From Macrostomum hystrix (taxonomy: Eukaryota > Platyhelminthes > Macrostomidae): a DNA stretch of 64,000 nt. Below are positions 18,803 to 29,169 of this stretch, piece after piece. The DNA is taken from positions 3,129,501 through 3,193,500 of the forward strand of contig CATNEN010000037.1 of the NCBI GenBank assembly GCA_950097015.1, given 5' to 3'. The stretch's first letter is position 1. Every line of letters starts with the position of its first letter. A model generated the notes under the pieces. It worked only from the letters and a program-made list of their open reading frames with translations, searched no databases and was not told the origin of the DNA. The translations under genes and the position numbers were made by a program.

Positions 18803-21800
18803 TCACGGCTTGCACCTGCCGGTCATGCGCGGGTAGAGACAGACGTCGCGAATGTGCTCCTGGCCGAACATCCAAGTCATGAAGCGTTCAACGCCAAGCC
18901 CGTAGCCGCCGTGCGGACAGCTGCCGTACTCTCGCTGTTGAATTAAAATATATGTTTTTATGTTTGTTTCGATACATATCGGCTATATTATATAGAAGAC
19001 TTGGGAATAGAAAATAAATTTCACGAAACCCTGTCTAGCTAGATTAAAAGAAGTTCAGTGCACGGACTGGGGTGGGGGCACTGTCCGCCTAGGATTCGAA
19101 CTACCGACCTATACGCCAGGAAAATCTATTCATAATTAGTCTACATATCGGATTCGAACTCGTGTCAGGCCAACAAGCAGTTAAAATTGCTTTAGATTTA
19201 TAGGAAAACTTCGATTTTCACTAACCTGCTGCGTGTACCAATAGTAGGGCGCCGGGTCGATGCCCTCGCGCTGGTAGCCACGCATCAGCTCGTCGTGCTT
19301 CCAGATCCTCATTGAGCCGCCAACAATTTCTCCAACGCCGGGAATCAGAGCGTCGACCGACTCTGTCACCCGGTTGTCCTCCGGGCAGCGGGGCATGTAG
19401 AATGACTTGATTTCGGCGGGAAATCGGCACAGCAGAATCGGCTCATTGATAGTGTCGGTCATGCGTCGCTCCGGGGCCTCCGGAATGTCCTGCAGAAGGG
19501 TGCGATAATTTATTTGAAGTCAAGAGTCGAATCAGTCGAGACATTAGAACCAACTGGAGGACTGATGGAAGCTTTGAATGACCAGCAGAAGAGACAAGGA
19601 GAAGAGAACGCTGAATGACCAGGTGGGTAGACTGAAGGACCAGGTGGGTAGTCTGAAAGACCAGGTGAAGAAAGCCCAGAAGGACCAGGCGGGTAGACTG
19701 AAAGACCAGATGGGTAGACCGAAGGACCAGGTAAAGAGAGTCATGAAGGACCAGGTGAAGAGAGCCCTGAAGGACCAGGTGAATAAAGCCCTGAAGGACC
19801 AGGTGAAGAGAGCCCTGAAGGACCAGGTGAATAAAGCCCTGAAGGACAAAGGTGAAGAGAGCCCTGAAGGACCAGGTGAAGAGAGCCCTAAAGGACCAGG
19901 TGGGTAGACCGAAGGACCAAGTGAAGAGAGTCATGAAGGACCAGGTGAAGAGAGCCCTGAAGGACCAGGTGAATAAAGCCCTGAAGGACCAGGTGAAGAG
20001 AGCCCTGAAGGACAAGGTGAAGAGAGCCCTGAAGGACCAGGTGAAGAGAGCCCTGAAGGACCTGCCAGGGGTTAGCGATATGGGCGGCATCAGCCGCCTC
20101 CTCGCTGCGTCCGTCATGGAGGCTCCCTGCCGCTAAGTCAAAGTAAGTCAAAAGCCCTGAAGGACCAGGTGAAGAGAGCCCTGAAGGACCAGTTAAAGAA
20201 AGCCCTGAGTGACCAGGTAAAGAGAGCCCTGAATGACCAGGTAAAGAGAGCCTTGAATGACCAGGTGAAGAGAGCCCTGAAGGACCAGGTGAATAAAGCC
20301 CTGAAGGACCAGGTGAAGAGAGCCCTGAAGGACCAGGTGAAAAAAGCCCTGAAGGACCAGGTGAAGAGAGCCGTGAAGGACCAGGTGAAGAGAGCCGTGA
20401 AGGACCAGGTAGAAAAGCCCTAAAAGCCTAAAGAGAATTTCGAAGGACCAGTCCGAGAAAATTTGAAAGATGTTTACTGACATCGCCGAATTCGTAGAAC
20501 TCGCCATCCGGGCGGCGCACGTCGTTCTCCTTGAGCCAGACCAGAGCGTCCGTATAGTTCATGCGCCTGAACGGCTTCTTAGGAGCAGAGAACTTCGGGT
20601 TGACTTCGTGCAAAAGATCACCCGCTTCGGTTAGCACCCGTTGAGAGACGTCAACAATTAGGTCCTCGATGCGGTCCAACAGGTCATCGTAGGTTATGAA
20701 CGGGCACTCGGCCTCCAGATGGGTGTACCTTGAGTTGGTTCAGGTAGAGCGTCAGACGTCTTCACGCACTTTTAGGTAGCCTCAGAAACATTCGGTTAGC
20801 CTCATGATACCATCAGGTAGCCTCAAATACTTTCAGGTAGCCTCAAATACTTTCAGGTAGCCTCAGATACTTTCAGATAGCCTCAGATACTTTCAGGTAG
20901 CCTCAGATACTTTCAGGTAGCCTCAGATACTTTCAGGTAGCCTCAAATACTTTCAGGTAGCCTCAAATACTTTCAGGTAGCCTCAAATACTTTCAGGTAG
21001 CCTTAGATACTTTCAGGTAGCCTCAAATACTCTCAGGTAGCCTCAAATACTTTCAGGTAGCCTCAAATACTTTCAGGTAGCCTCAGATACTTTCAGGTAG
21101 CCTCAGATACTTTCAGGTAGCCTCAAATACTTTCAGGTAGCCTCAGATACTTTCAGGTAGCCTCAGATACTTTCAGGTAGCCTTAGATACTTTCAGGTAG
21201 CCTCAAATACTTTCAGGTAGCCTCAAATACTTTCAGGTAGCCTCAAATACTTTCAGGTAGCCTCAGATACTTTCAGGTAGCCTCAGATACTTTCAGGTAG
21301 CCTCAAATACTTTCAGGTAGCCTCAGATACTTTCAGGTAGCCTCAGATACTTTCAGGTAGCCTCAAATACTTTCAGGTAGCCTCAGATACTTTCAGGTAG
21401 CCTCAGATACTTTCAGGAGCCTCAGATACTTTCAGGAGCCTCAGATACTTTCAGGTAGCCTCAAATACTTTCAGGTAGCCTCAAATACTTTCAGGTAGCC
21501 TCAAATACTTTCAGGTAGCCTCAAATACTTTCAGGTAGCCTCAAATACTCTCAGGTAGCCTCAAATACTTTCAGGTAGCCTCAAATACTTTCAGGTAGCC
21601 TCAAATACTTTCAGGTAGCCTCAAATACTTTCAGGTAGCCTCAAATACTTTCAGGTAGCCTCAGATACTTTCAGGTAGCCTCAGATACTTTCAGGTAGCC
21701 TCAAATACTTTCAGGTAGCCTCAGATACTTTCAGGTAGCCTCAGATACTTTCAGGTAGCCTGAGATACTTTCAGGTAGCCTCAAATACTTTCAGGTAGCC

Positions 21801-24411
21801 TCAAATACTTTCAGGTAGCCTCAGATACTTTCAGGTAGCCTCAGATACTTTCAGGTAGCCTCAAATACTTTCAGGTAGCCTCAGATACTTTCAGGTAGCC
21901 TCAGATACTTTCAGGAGCCTTAGATACTTTCAGGAGCCTCAGATACTTTCAGGTAGCCTCAAATACTTTCAGGTAGCCTCAAATACTTTCAGGTAGCCTC
22001 AAATACTTTCAGGTAGCCTCAGATACTTTCAGGTAGCCTCAGATACTTTCAGGTAGCCTCAAATACTTTCAGGTAGCCTCAGATACTTTCAGGTAGCCTC
22101 AGATACTTTCAGGTAGCCTTAGATACTTTCAGGTAGCCTCAAATACTTTCAGGTAGCCTCAAATACTTTCAGGTAGCCTCAAATACTTTCAGGTAGCCTC
22201 AGATACTTTCAGGTAGCCTCAGATACTTTCAGGTAGCCTCAAATACTTTCAGGTAGCCTCAGATACTTTCAGGTAGCCTCAGATACTTTCAGGTAGCCTA
22301 AAATACTTTCAGGTAGCCTCAGATACTTTCAGGTAGCCTCAGATACTTTCAGGTAGCCTTAGATACTTTCAGGTAGCCTCAAATACTTTCAGGTAGCCTC
22401 AGATACTTTCAGGTAGCCTCAGATACTTTCAGGAGCCTCAGATACTTTCAGGAGCCTCAGATACTCTCAGGTAGCCTCAGATACTTTCAGGTAGCCTCAG
22501 ATACCTTTAGGTAGCCTCAGATACCTTTAGGTAGCCCCAGATACCTTCAGGTAGCCCCAGATACCTTCAGGTAGCCTCAGATACCTTTAGGTAGCTCCAG
22601 ATACGTTCAGGTAGCCTCAGATACCTGGTAGCCTTAGACACCTTCACGTGCATAATCTAACTCTCAGTAAACAATTTCGAATTTAAAAAAGCCATTCTCA
22701 TCAATTCTCACTCGGACAGGTGACGCCTAGTGCGACTCTTTTCGGCGCGGTAGCTCCGGGCGACGCAGAAGCAATCGCCAACAACCGGCAGGCAGGTCTC
22801 CAGGTACAGCTGGCTAGACTGGGTTAGGTAAGCTTTCTCACCATAATAGTCGAAGCTAAACAAAGTAGCACCGCCTTCAACCTGGGTTTGCACCATAGTT
22901 GGAGGCGCAACCTCTACATAGCCCCGGTCGAATAAGTGGGCTCGAAATGCGCGCAACACGTGCGAGGCCAGCTTGACAATTTTCGAAGCGTGCTCGCCGC
23001 GCAGCTGCAGATGTCGATTATCCAGCAGCACGTCGACATCCGACTCAACGTTGAGCACAGAGTCGATGCCGCCAGCGGGCGCCGAGCCGATTAGCTCCCA
23101 GTAGTCGGCGGTCAGTTCAACGCCACCTGGCGCACTTTGGCCATCGGGCACGCGAGCCAGGGTGCCAAAGATTCGAACTGAGGCCTCCTGGCCCAGCAGG
23201 ATGGCTTCGTAGGTCTGGCAGAGCTTGTCAGCCAGCAGGCACTGAAGGAATCCGGTGCCGTCGCGCAATACTAGAAACATCAGCGCCTTGCCCTGGCGCC
23301 TCAGTCGGTGCACCCAGCCGCTCAGTTGCAGTCGAGCGCCAACTAGCTCGCCGGACGGGTCCACCGCTTGGCGCACCTGAAGATCAATTAATTAATTACT
23401 TAGGCCTTTAGTAAGCCTTCGAGAACGATACAAATCAGAGATTCTTAAAAAATAATATCTGGATATTGCGTGGCTCTTCCAAAGGCTGTACGATGGGATA
23501 GGTATCTGAGGTATCTAAGGTTACCTGGAATGTATCTAAGGCTACCTGGAAGTATCTAAGGCTACCTGGAAGTATCTGAGGCTACCTGGAAGGTATCTGA
23601 AGATACCTGAAAGTGTCTGAGGCTACCTGAAAGTATCTGAAGATACCTGAAGTGTCTGAGGCTACCTGGAAGTATCTGAGGCTACCTGGATGTATCTGGG
23701 GCTACCTGGAAGGTATATGAAGATACCTGAAAGTGTCTGAGGCTACCTGAAAGTATATGAAGATACCTGAAAGTGTCTGAGGCTACCTGAAAGTATCTGA
23801 AGATACCTGAAAGTGTCTGAGGCTACCTGAAAGTATATGAAGATACCTGAAAGTGTCTGAGGCTACCTGAAAGTATATGAAGATACCTGAAAGTGTCTGA
23901 GGCTACCTGGAAGTAATCTGATGTGCCTATGGATTGGGGAGGCCGCCTAAATAGCTTAAAATTCCACCCCAAGGTAGAGTATGCATAGCTTTAGAATACG
24001 TTTTTAATTATTTTCAACCTGCCCGATTCTTAGAGAGCTTACCTTGACGGAACGAGCACGCGGCAGAGCCGGATCCTCGCTGATGCGAATGTCGGCAGCG
24101 GCGCGCAGATTATCTTCTCGCTTGGCCAAATCGGCAGCTTCACGCTTAGTCCGCTCCTCCGCCAGCCGGTGCTCTCGCTCGACCAGCTTGCGGCATTTCT
24201 TCAGCTGCGACTTGGCCGCCTCGTGCCATTTGTCGCCGCCCTCTTGGCCGTCGACCATAACGACGGCATCCAGGCCGCCGCGGCGCAGAGCCTGCAGCAC
24301 AGTCTTATAGGGCAGGGCCTGCGTGCCGTCGCCGCTCTCGTCGGAGCCCCGCGACTCGGAGACGTATTGAGGAGACACCGCCGTGGCGGATGCTGATGCG
24401 GCTTCGGCTGC
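18803..24411 (-). CDS. NARS1: Cytoplasmic asparaginyl-tRNA synthetase
   Basis: Charges tRNA-Asn with asparagine; class II synthetase. Exons in transcript order: 24411-24043, 23376-22712, 20728-20482, 19489-19226, 18934-18803. All are GT-AG and in phase, giving 558 codons before TGA, close to the roughly 548 aa of the human enzyme. The eukaryote-specific N-terminal domain begins with [15 protein letters not shown] and a Lys/Arg/Glu-rich helix. The anticodon-binding OB fold follows ([20 protein letters not shown]), then the catalytic core with motif 2 ([14 protein letters not shown]) and motif 3 ([10 protein letters not shown]). The end [11 protein letters not shown] matches the family. No initiator ATG exon was found: the first exon seen opens in phase 0 right after a TTGCAG acceptor. 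Introns carry different satellites, and one holds a LINE remnant. Confidence 0.97.
19060..19180 (-). mobile_element. Possible tRNA-derived SINE remnant
   Basis: Two B-box-like motifs on the minus strand (GAGTTCGAATCC, TAGTTCGAATCC) lie about 70 bases apart within the last AsnRS intron. This suggests a dimeric tRNA-like head; no other copy was found in the window. Confidence 0.35.
19610..20430. repeat. 24-bp minisatellite in AsnRS intron 3
   Basis: Units of 24 bases with core GACCAGGTGAAGAGAGCCCT, about 33 units, interrupted at 20061-20152 by a LINE 3' end. Period divisible by three keeps Lys/Asp-rich (+) and Leu-rich (-) frames open; these are artefacts. Confidence 0.95.
20061..20152 (+). 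mobile_element. 5'-truncated LINE 3' end
   Basis: The sequence from CCAGGGGTTAGCG through ATGGGCGGC to CTGCCGCTAAGTCAAAGTAA parallels the LINE tail at 50566-50630, including the TAAGTCAA repeats at its end. It splits the 24-bp array, so it inserted into an existing array or the array grew around it. Confidence 0.75.
20740..22640. repeat. 20-bp satellite in AsnRS intron 2, about 94 units
   Basis: Unit CAGGTAGCCTCAGATACTTT with recurrent variants (AAATAC, CCTTAGA, AGGAGCC). It fills almost the whole intron 20729-22711. Variants recur in the same order in separate parts of the array, showing block duplication. Confidence 0.97.
23500..23915. repeat. Inverted relative of the 20-bp satellite in AsnRS intron 1
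   Basis: Alternating units AAAGTGTCTGAGGCTACCTG and AAAGTATATGAAGATACCTG form 40-base dimers. The first is the reverse complement of the 20740-22640 unit with few differences. The two arrays flank the 665-bp exon 22712-23376 in opposite orientation. Confidence 0.95.
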
Positions 24412-24479
24412 CTGCAAGTGCGAGGGCCGATATGTTTTGAAAAAAATATGTGCATATTTTTCTGTGGTAAAAATCCCTA

Positions 24480-24900
24480 ACTTGACAACAAAGAGCCGAT
24501 ATGTTTCGAAATACTCTACTAGTCTACTTGTTGCGTAACTAAATCCCTAACGTGTCACGAAAGAGCCGATATGTTTCGAAATATTCTACCCGAGTACCTA
24601 GATTCTTAACTTGGCAACAAAGAGCTAGACGGTATGTTTCGAAATATTCTACCCGAGTACCTAGATCCTTAACTTGGCAACAAAGAGCTAGACGGTATGT
24701 TTCGAAATATTCTACCCGAGTACCTAGATCCTTAACTTGGCAACAAAGAGCTAGACGGTATGTTTCGAAATATTCTACCCGAGTACCTAGATCCTTAACT
24801 TGGCAACAAAGAGCTAGACGGTATGTTTCGAAAAATTCTACCACTGAACCTAAATCCTTAACTTGGCTAAAAGGAGCAGATATGTTTCGAAATAGTCCAC
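24480..24900. repeat. 63-bp tandem repeat upstream of the first visible AsnRS exon
   Basis: Five well-conserved units and flanking diverged ones, containing GAGCTAGACGGTATGTTTCG and ATTCTACCCGAGTACCTAGA. The 101- and 122-codon frames are periodicity artefacts (63 is divisible by three). Confidence 0.92.
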
Positions 24901-24952
24901 TTTCTTGTTCAAAATGTTAACTAGCCAACTGCTAGGAAAATAGTAGCTTAGA

Positions 24953-24993
24953 CCACAGAATACACTGTGGCTTAGATGTAGTGTATTCTGTGG
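24953..24993. repeat. Small inverted repeat, 14-bp arms
   Basis: 24953-24966 and 24980-24993 are exact reverse complements (CCACAGAATACACT) with a 13-base loop. It lies between AsnRS and the RRM gene. Confidence 0.85.
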
Positions 24994-25548
24994 CTTAGAC
25001 AGTGAAAAAACTATTTTTCTATATAATGTGAATATGCAAAATTATGAGATCCTGATCGACGGTGTTCAATAACTGATCATACAGTTTTCTCAATCAAATA
25101 GTGTATTTGTGCACAAAAAGTTGGTGTTTTAGCTAACAATTATTATCAAATAGTTAATTAGTTCAAAACACAGCGAACAAGAGTATCAGTGCGCAATATT
25201 TGAGAACAAAGAAAGTTAATAATAGTTTTCTAATCCTTGAGACTCATAATCCAGCAAAAAGTTAAATGGAAATGAGGTTTTACAGGGGAAAACTGTTGGC
25301 CTAAATGACTAAATGACTAAATGAATAAAATGAATAAATGGTTCCTTTTATTATGAGGCTTGTTCAAACTATTGCACAGCAACAAAAATTTATTAAAACA
25401 TGATATTACTATGCAAATGAGCAGGTATGACTAAATATAAAGCTAATTACTTTAAAGTATGAAAAAAGCACTAGCATTGCTGCAGTATAATTAGTTTGGT
25501 TGTATTTAAAATGCCTTTTTAAAATATGCAAACACTAGCAAACATTGG

Positions 25549-28500
25549 TCAGTTAATGACACTCATGTAGAGCTCAAGTCCCATGAAGACCGTCCTGAAA
25601 TGTTTTGTATTGAAAATACTAGGAGGATGACGAGGCTTTCTAAGAATCATAAAATAGCAATCACCGCTCCAGCCGTTTTACCCTACTCACCTATTGTAGC
25701 GCTTAACAAACTCAGACGCCTGGTGTTCGTTGAAGAACCTGACAAAAGCTTTGAAATATTCTGGCACTAGGCGGTACTCCTGGCGAAATAAAATGAAAGG
25801 TTAATCGACGATAAGATCGATCACTAGACACTAATTTTAGCAGTGCTGGAAATCAGTTCAACTGAGTTCTGAGGCAGGTGGTGGGGTGAGTGGCAGAGCT
25901 TGTCGCGTATTTTACGCCATTAACAATAGATAGATCACGGGGTATTTCTTTCATCTGTATCTCAAAAAATATTCAACCAATCGATACGAAAATACAATAA
26001 TAAACAGGCTAAATTTTCCGCTCTATCCGATGAAACAAACAGTAGGCAGTGGGTATTCAAAATACCCCCTGGACCTTCCATAGGGATGGGCGAAAATAGC
26101 GTGATCTTTCTATTGTTAAGGGCCAATCTCCAAGGCGCAGTAAGTGTGTTCGCTGCCTGACGATGAGAAAGTAGTCAGCGGACGTAGTGCACAGTAGTCA
26201 GCGGAAACAAGCAAAATTTCTCTTTCGCTGGCTGTAGTTCTACTGCCACTAAATACGTACCATTGCCCACAGCCCTCCTACAAACAATTTTCCATTATTA
26301 GGGTACTCACACAGACAGGCCCCAGAGGATCAGTGAGTATGGCCAAGTCGGCCTCCGTGAGACCGTCAGGGCAGTTTTCAATGCGAACGCTGGTCTTATT
26401 AGTGGCGCTGGGATATCCGGCGCCGAATGGCACGCGCACAACCCGCTGGATGGGCATGGCGATAGACTGCGACGGCGGAGGCGCAGCCGCTGGAACAAAT
26501 CTGCCGCCGCTGGAGCCGGAGAATTCAGCGATTCGACAATGCGGCCGCATCTCCTCGGCGGCGGCAAAATTTGAACGCAACAAACTGCCACCGCCGGTGC
26601 CACCTCCGCGACCAACGCCGGAGCCACCACTGCTAGCGTATCCGTGAGCGATGCCGACGCAGCTAACGCCGATGCCTCCGCGACTATCGCCGCTGCGATC
26701 AAAGAGATGCAACTTTGGTCGACTGAAATCGGAATGCTCCTCCTGACGCTGCTGTTGGGGTAGCCGATCGTGCCTTGCTGAGTGACCAAATGATGGCCTA
26801 GACGAGCTATGAAAGCTACGCCTGGCCTGCTGCTCTAGGAGCTGCTCATCCTCGGCATTAGCTCCGAAATCTTCAACGAAGCGACGTTCAAACGACGATT
26901 GCGGACGGCTGGGGCCAGCTCGGATCTGGTTAAAATTTTCACCTGTGAATTTTCCGCCAAAAGGTCGCACTGATATCACATTAGAGTGTGCCGCCGGCGG
27001 CTGCGGCTGCGGCCGGCGTGCCGCAGGCTGCTGCGGAAATCGATTGGAATGCGAATCGATCGAGCCAAATCGATGCTGCGACTGCGATGCCGGCGATGTG
27101 GCGTAGCCAGACATCGACGAATGACGCCGGTGCGGCTGGCCGATTGGAGCGGAAGCAGCGGCCGCCGTCGCTTCACTAAACACAAGCTGACGCTTATTTT
27201 TAATGACCTGGCGCAGATCCACCGGCTGAGCTGACTGAACTGCAGGCTGGCTAGTTGGCGGCAGAATGGGGGAGATCGGCTTTGGAGGGCGCCTCAGATC
27301 CCGACTGTCAGTGACTAGTTTGTTATTGTTGCCGTCGGGTCCGATTCGTGTAGCGGCTACGCCAATAGTCGACCCCAACGAATCATCTTCGTCGCTGGAC
27401 TCGGCGGTTAGGTCGATAATTTCATTGGGATCAGGTGGATAGGAGTGACGCGGCGATCTGATTCTGTCCGGCAATAGACGCTTGCGCACGCGTCTCTTCG
27501 GTGGCGACTGGGAGGCGCCACTGCTGCTACTGCTACAAGCATTAGTAGTAGCTAGCAAGGTTGATTCGGTAGCCACAGCGACAAGCGCAGTTTTAGTCTG
27601 CGCAGTTCCAGCCCTATTCATTTCCAGAATCGACTCAGTCGCAAAGCCTGCAGTAGCTGCATTATCGCCATCAGTTTTAGACCTATTCAAACTTGTGGCA
27701 GTGGCCCTAGAAAAATCTGCATTATCACATGGCTGCGATATTCTCGAAGAATCGGCGCTAATCACGGACACGGACGATACGGGGAACAAAACCGATTGGT
27801 CAGACGTTGAAGCCGGCTCAGACACCGGTGGCACCATTTCGGCAGCCGCCAGATCCTGCTCCTGCTCCTGCTCATGCTGGCTGCTCGCCACATCGGCGTC
27901 GGCAATGCAACAGTCTGAAATGTATCGAAACCGGTCCTTGTATCTGAGCATAACAGAAAACCGGTCTTTGTGTCTGAGCATAACAGAAACTGGTCTTCGT
28001 ATCTGAGCATAACAGAAACTGGTCTTCGTATCTGAGCATAACAGAAACTGGTCTTCGTATCTGAGCATAACAGAAACTGGTCTTCGTATCTGAGCATAAC
28101 AAAAAACGGGTCTTTGTATCTGAGCATAACAGAAACTGGTCTTCGTATCTGAGCATAACAGAAACTGGTCTTCGTATCTGAGCATAACAGAAAACGGGTC
28201 TTTGTATCTGAGCATAACAGAAACTGGTCTTTGTGTCTGAGCATAACAGAAACCGGTCTTTGTGTCTGAGCATAACAGACACCGGTCTTTGTGTCAATAA
28301 AGTATTGCTAGTAGCAATACTAAACTCACCAGCTTCTTCATCTTCCTGGCTGATTGCCATTTGAGTGCCGTCAAAATCGGTGCCCAATAGTTCAGCCTCT
28401 TCCTCTTCGGTGATGGTGCATCTAGTCACAATTGGGGCGGGCGCGGCCGCGGCGCTGCCAGCCGCTGCCGAATCGCCGAGCAAGTCGTCGAAATCGTCCT

Positions 28501-29167
28501 CCTCGTTAAAGTCCAGCCGCTCAGGTGACTCGATTGCTACAAAACATGTGAGCAAACTTGGTAAAGTACTTCTTTTCCCAGTTTATCGATAGATAATTAC
28601 TGTGCTCGTTAATCTTTTAAATTCTCGCCTGCGCTGATTGATTTTGATAAGAATTAATAATGATTTATTAAGGCGGCCCCAATCGGGCCAGATGTGCAGT
28701 CGACAGCACAGCCGCAGCTATTGCGCGGCGCATCTGAAGGCTGCGTACGACTGTTCAGTCCATGAACTCAGTGGGACGCCACCCAACTCTCAATTACCCC
28801 AGCTAATGCCGGTACCCATTTAACAACTGGGTGAACTGAAGCAATGCAGAGTTGAAGTATCTTGCTTATGGACACAATTTGTTTTAGTGGAGTCGGGAAT
28901 CGAACCCCCGACCTTTAAGTCGTAAGTCTGACGCTCTAACCACTAGACTACAACCCCCTTGGATATTGATTTAATTACTCACGAGTACTGTGCCAATCTG
29001 AATTTAAAATGCGAGCTCGTTCAAGTTCAATACAAAAATAAACCATCGTTTATGTCAAGCAACGATGATCATTTAGATACGCAAAAACACAATTTTATGT
29101 AACCAGATAAGAGGTAAAATTATCAGGCCATGGTTGGTGGGTACTTACAGTGACTGAAGTCAGCCAT
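25549..29167 (-). CDS. Acidic, low-complexity protein with C-terminal RRM
   Basis: Five exons in transcript order: 29167-29149, 28536-28330, 27914-26311, 25779-25691 and probably 25639-25549. Phases agree throughout, giving 669 aa. The start MADFSHSIESPERLDFNEE leads into an acidic segment with DDFDDLLGD. A basic patch (PPKRRVRKRLLPDR) may be a nuclear signal. Next comes IIDLTAESSDEDDS, which has the form of a SUMO-interaction motif followed by acidic residues. A long Ser/Gln/Pro/Arg-rich disordered part follows. Near the C-terminus, TSVRIENCPDGLTEADLAIL and, across the next splice, YFKAFVRFFNEHQASEFVKRY have the beta1-alpha1 and beta3-alpha2 pattern of an RNA-recognition motif. A nuclear RNA-binding role is inferred; I could not name an orthologue (an RBM33-like layout is one idea). 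The last exon is the least certain part. AATAAA in reverse lies near 25387. Confidence 0.8.
25881..26280 (+). mobile_element. Family-1 SINE, interrupted, in RRM-gene intron
   Basis: Head GGTGAGTGGCAGAGC at 25886 and body from about 26103 (GGGCCAATCTCCAAGGCGCA) to the tail GCCCACAGCCCTCC. About 190 bases at 25920-26102 do not belong to the family and look like an insertion. Confidence 0.7.
27917..28300. repeat. 28/29-bp minisatellite in RRM-gene intron 2
   Basis: About 13 units with core TCTGAGCATAACAGAAACTG and CTTCGTA or CTTTGTG variants, filling the intron 27915-28329. No unit has a stop on the minus strand, so open frames run from the exons into the array; the splice sites show it is intronic. 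Confidence 0.95.
28673..28959 (-). mobile_element. tRNA-derived SINE, family 2, near full length
   Basis: Best-preserved copy. Reading minus, the head has an A box (TCTAGTGGTTAGAGCG) and B box (GGGTTCGATTCCCGACTCC). The body follows to the GATTGGGGCCG-like end. It sits in intron 1 of the RRM gene in sense orientation. Confidence 0.9.
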
Positions 29168-29169
29168 GC

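Noticed and set aside
19443-20507. Lys/Asp-rich (+) and Leu/Phe-rich (-) frames across the AsnRS intron
   Set aside because: Artefacts of the 24-bp array; the splice sites of the neighbouring AsnRS exons place the array in an intron.
20740-22640. CRISPR-like regularity of the 20-bp repeats
   Set aside because: Repeats are directly adjacent with no unique spacers, in a eukaryotic intron; this is a satellite.
27762-28555. Extended minus-strand frames running from the RRM-gene exons through YEDQFLLCSDTKTSF repeats
   Set aside because: The donor at 28330 and acceptor at 27914 give exact phase agreement and remove the repeat. The 28-bp unit simply lacks stops on this strand.
28885-28959. Possible genuine tRNA gene on the minus strand
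   Set aside because: A and B boxes are good, but the acceptor stem does not pair and the sequence continues into a body shared with other copies, so it is a SINE head.
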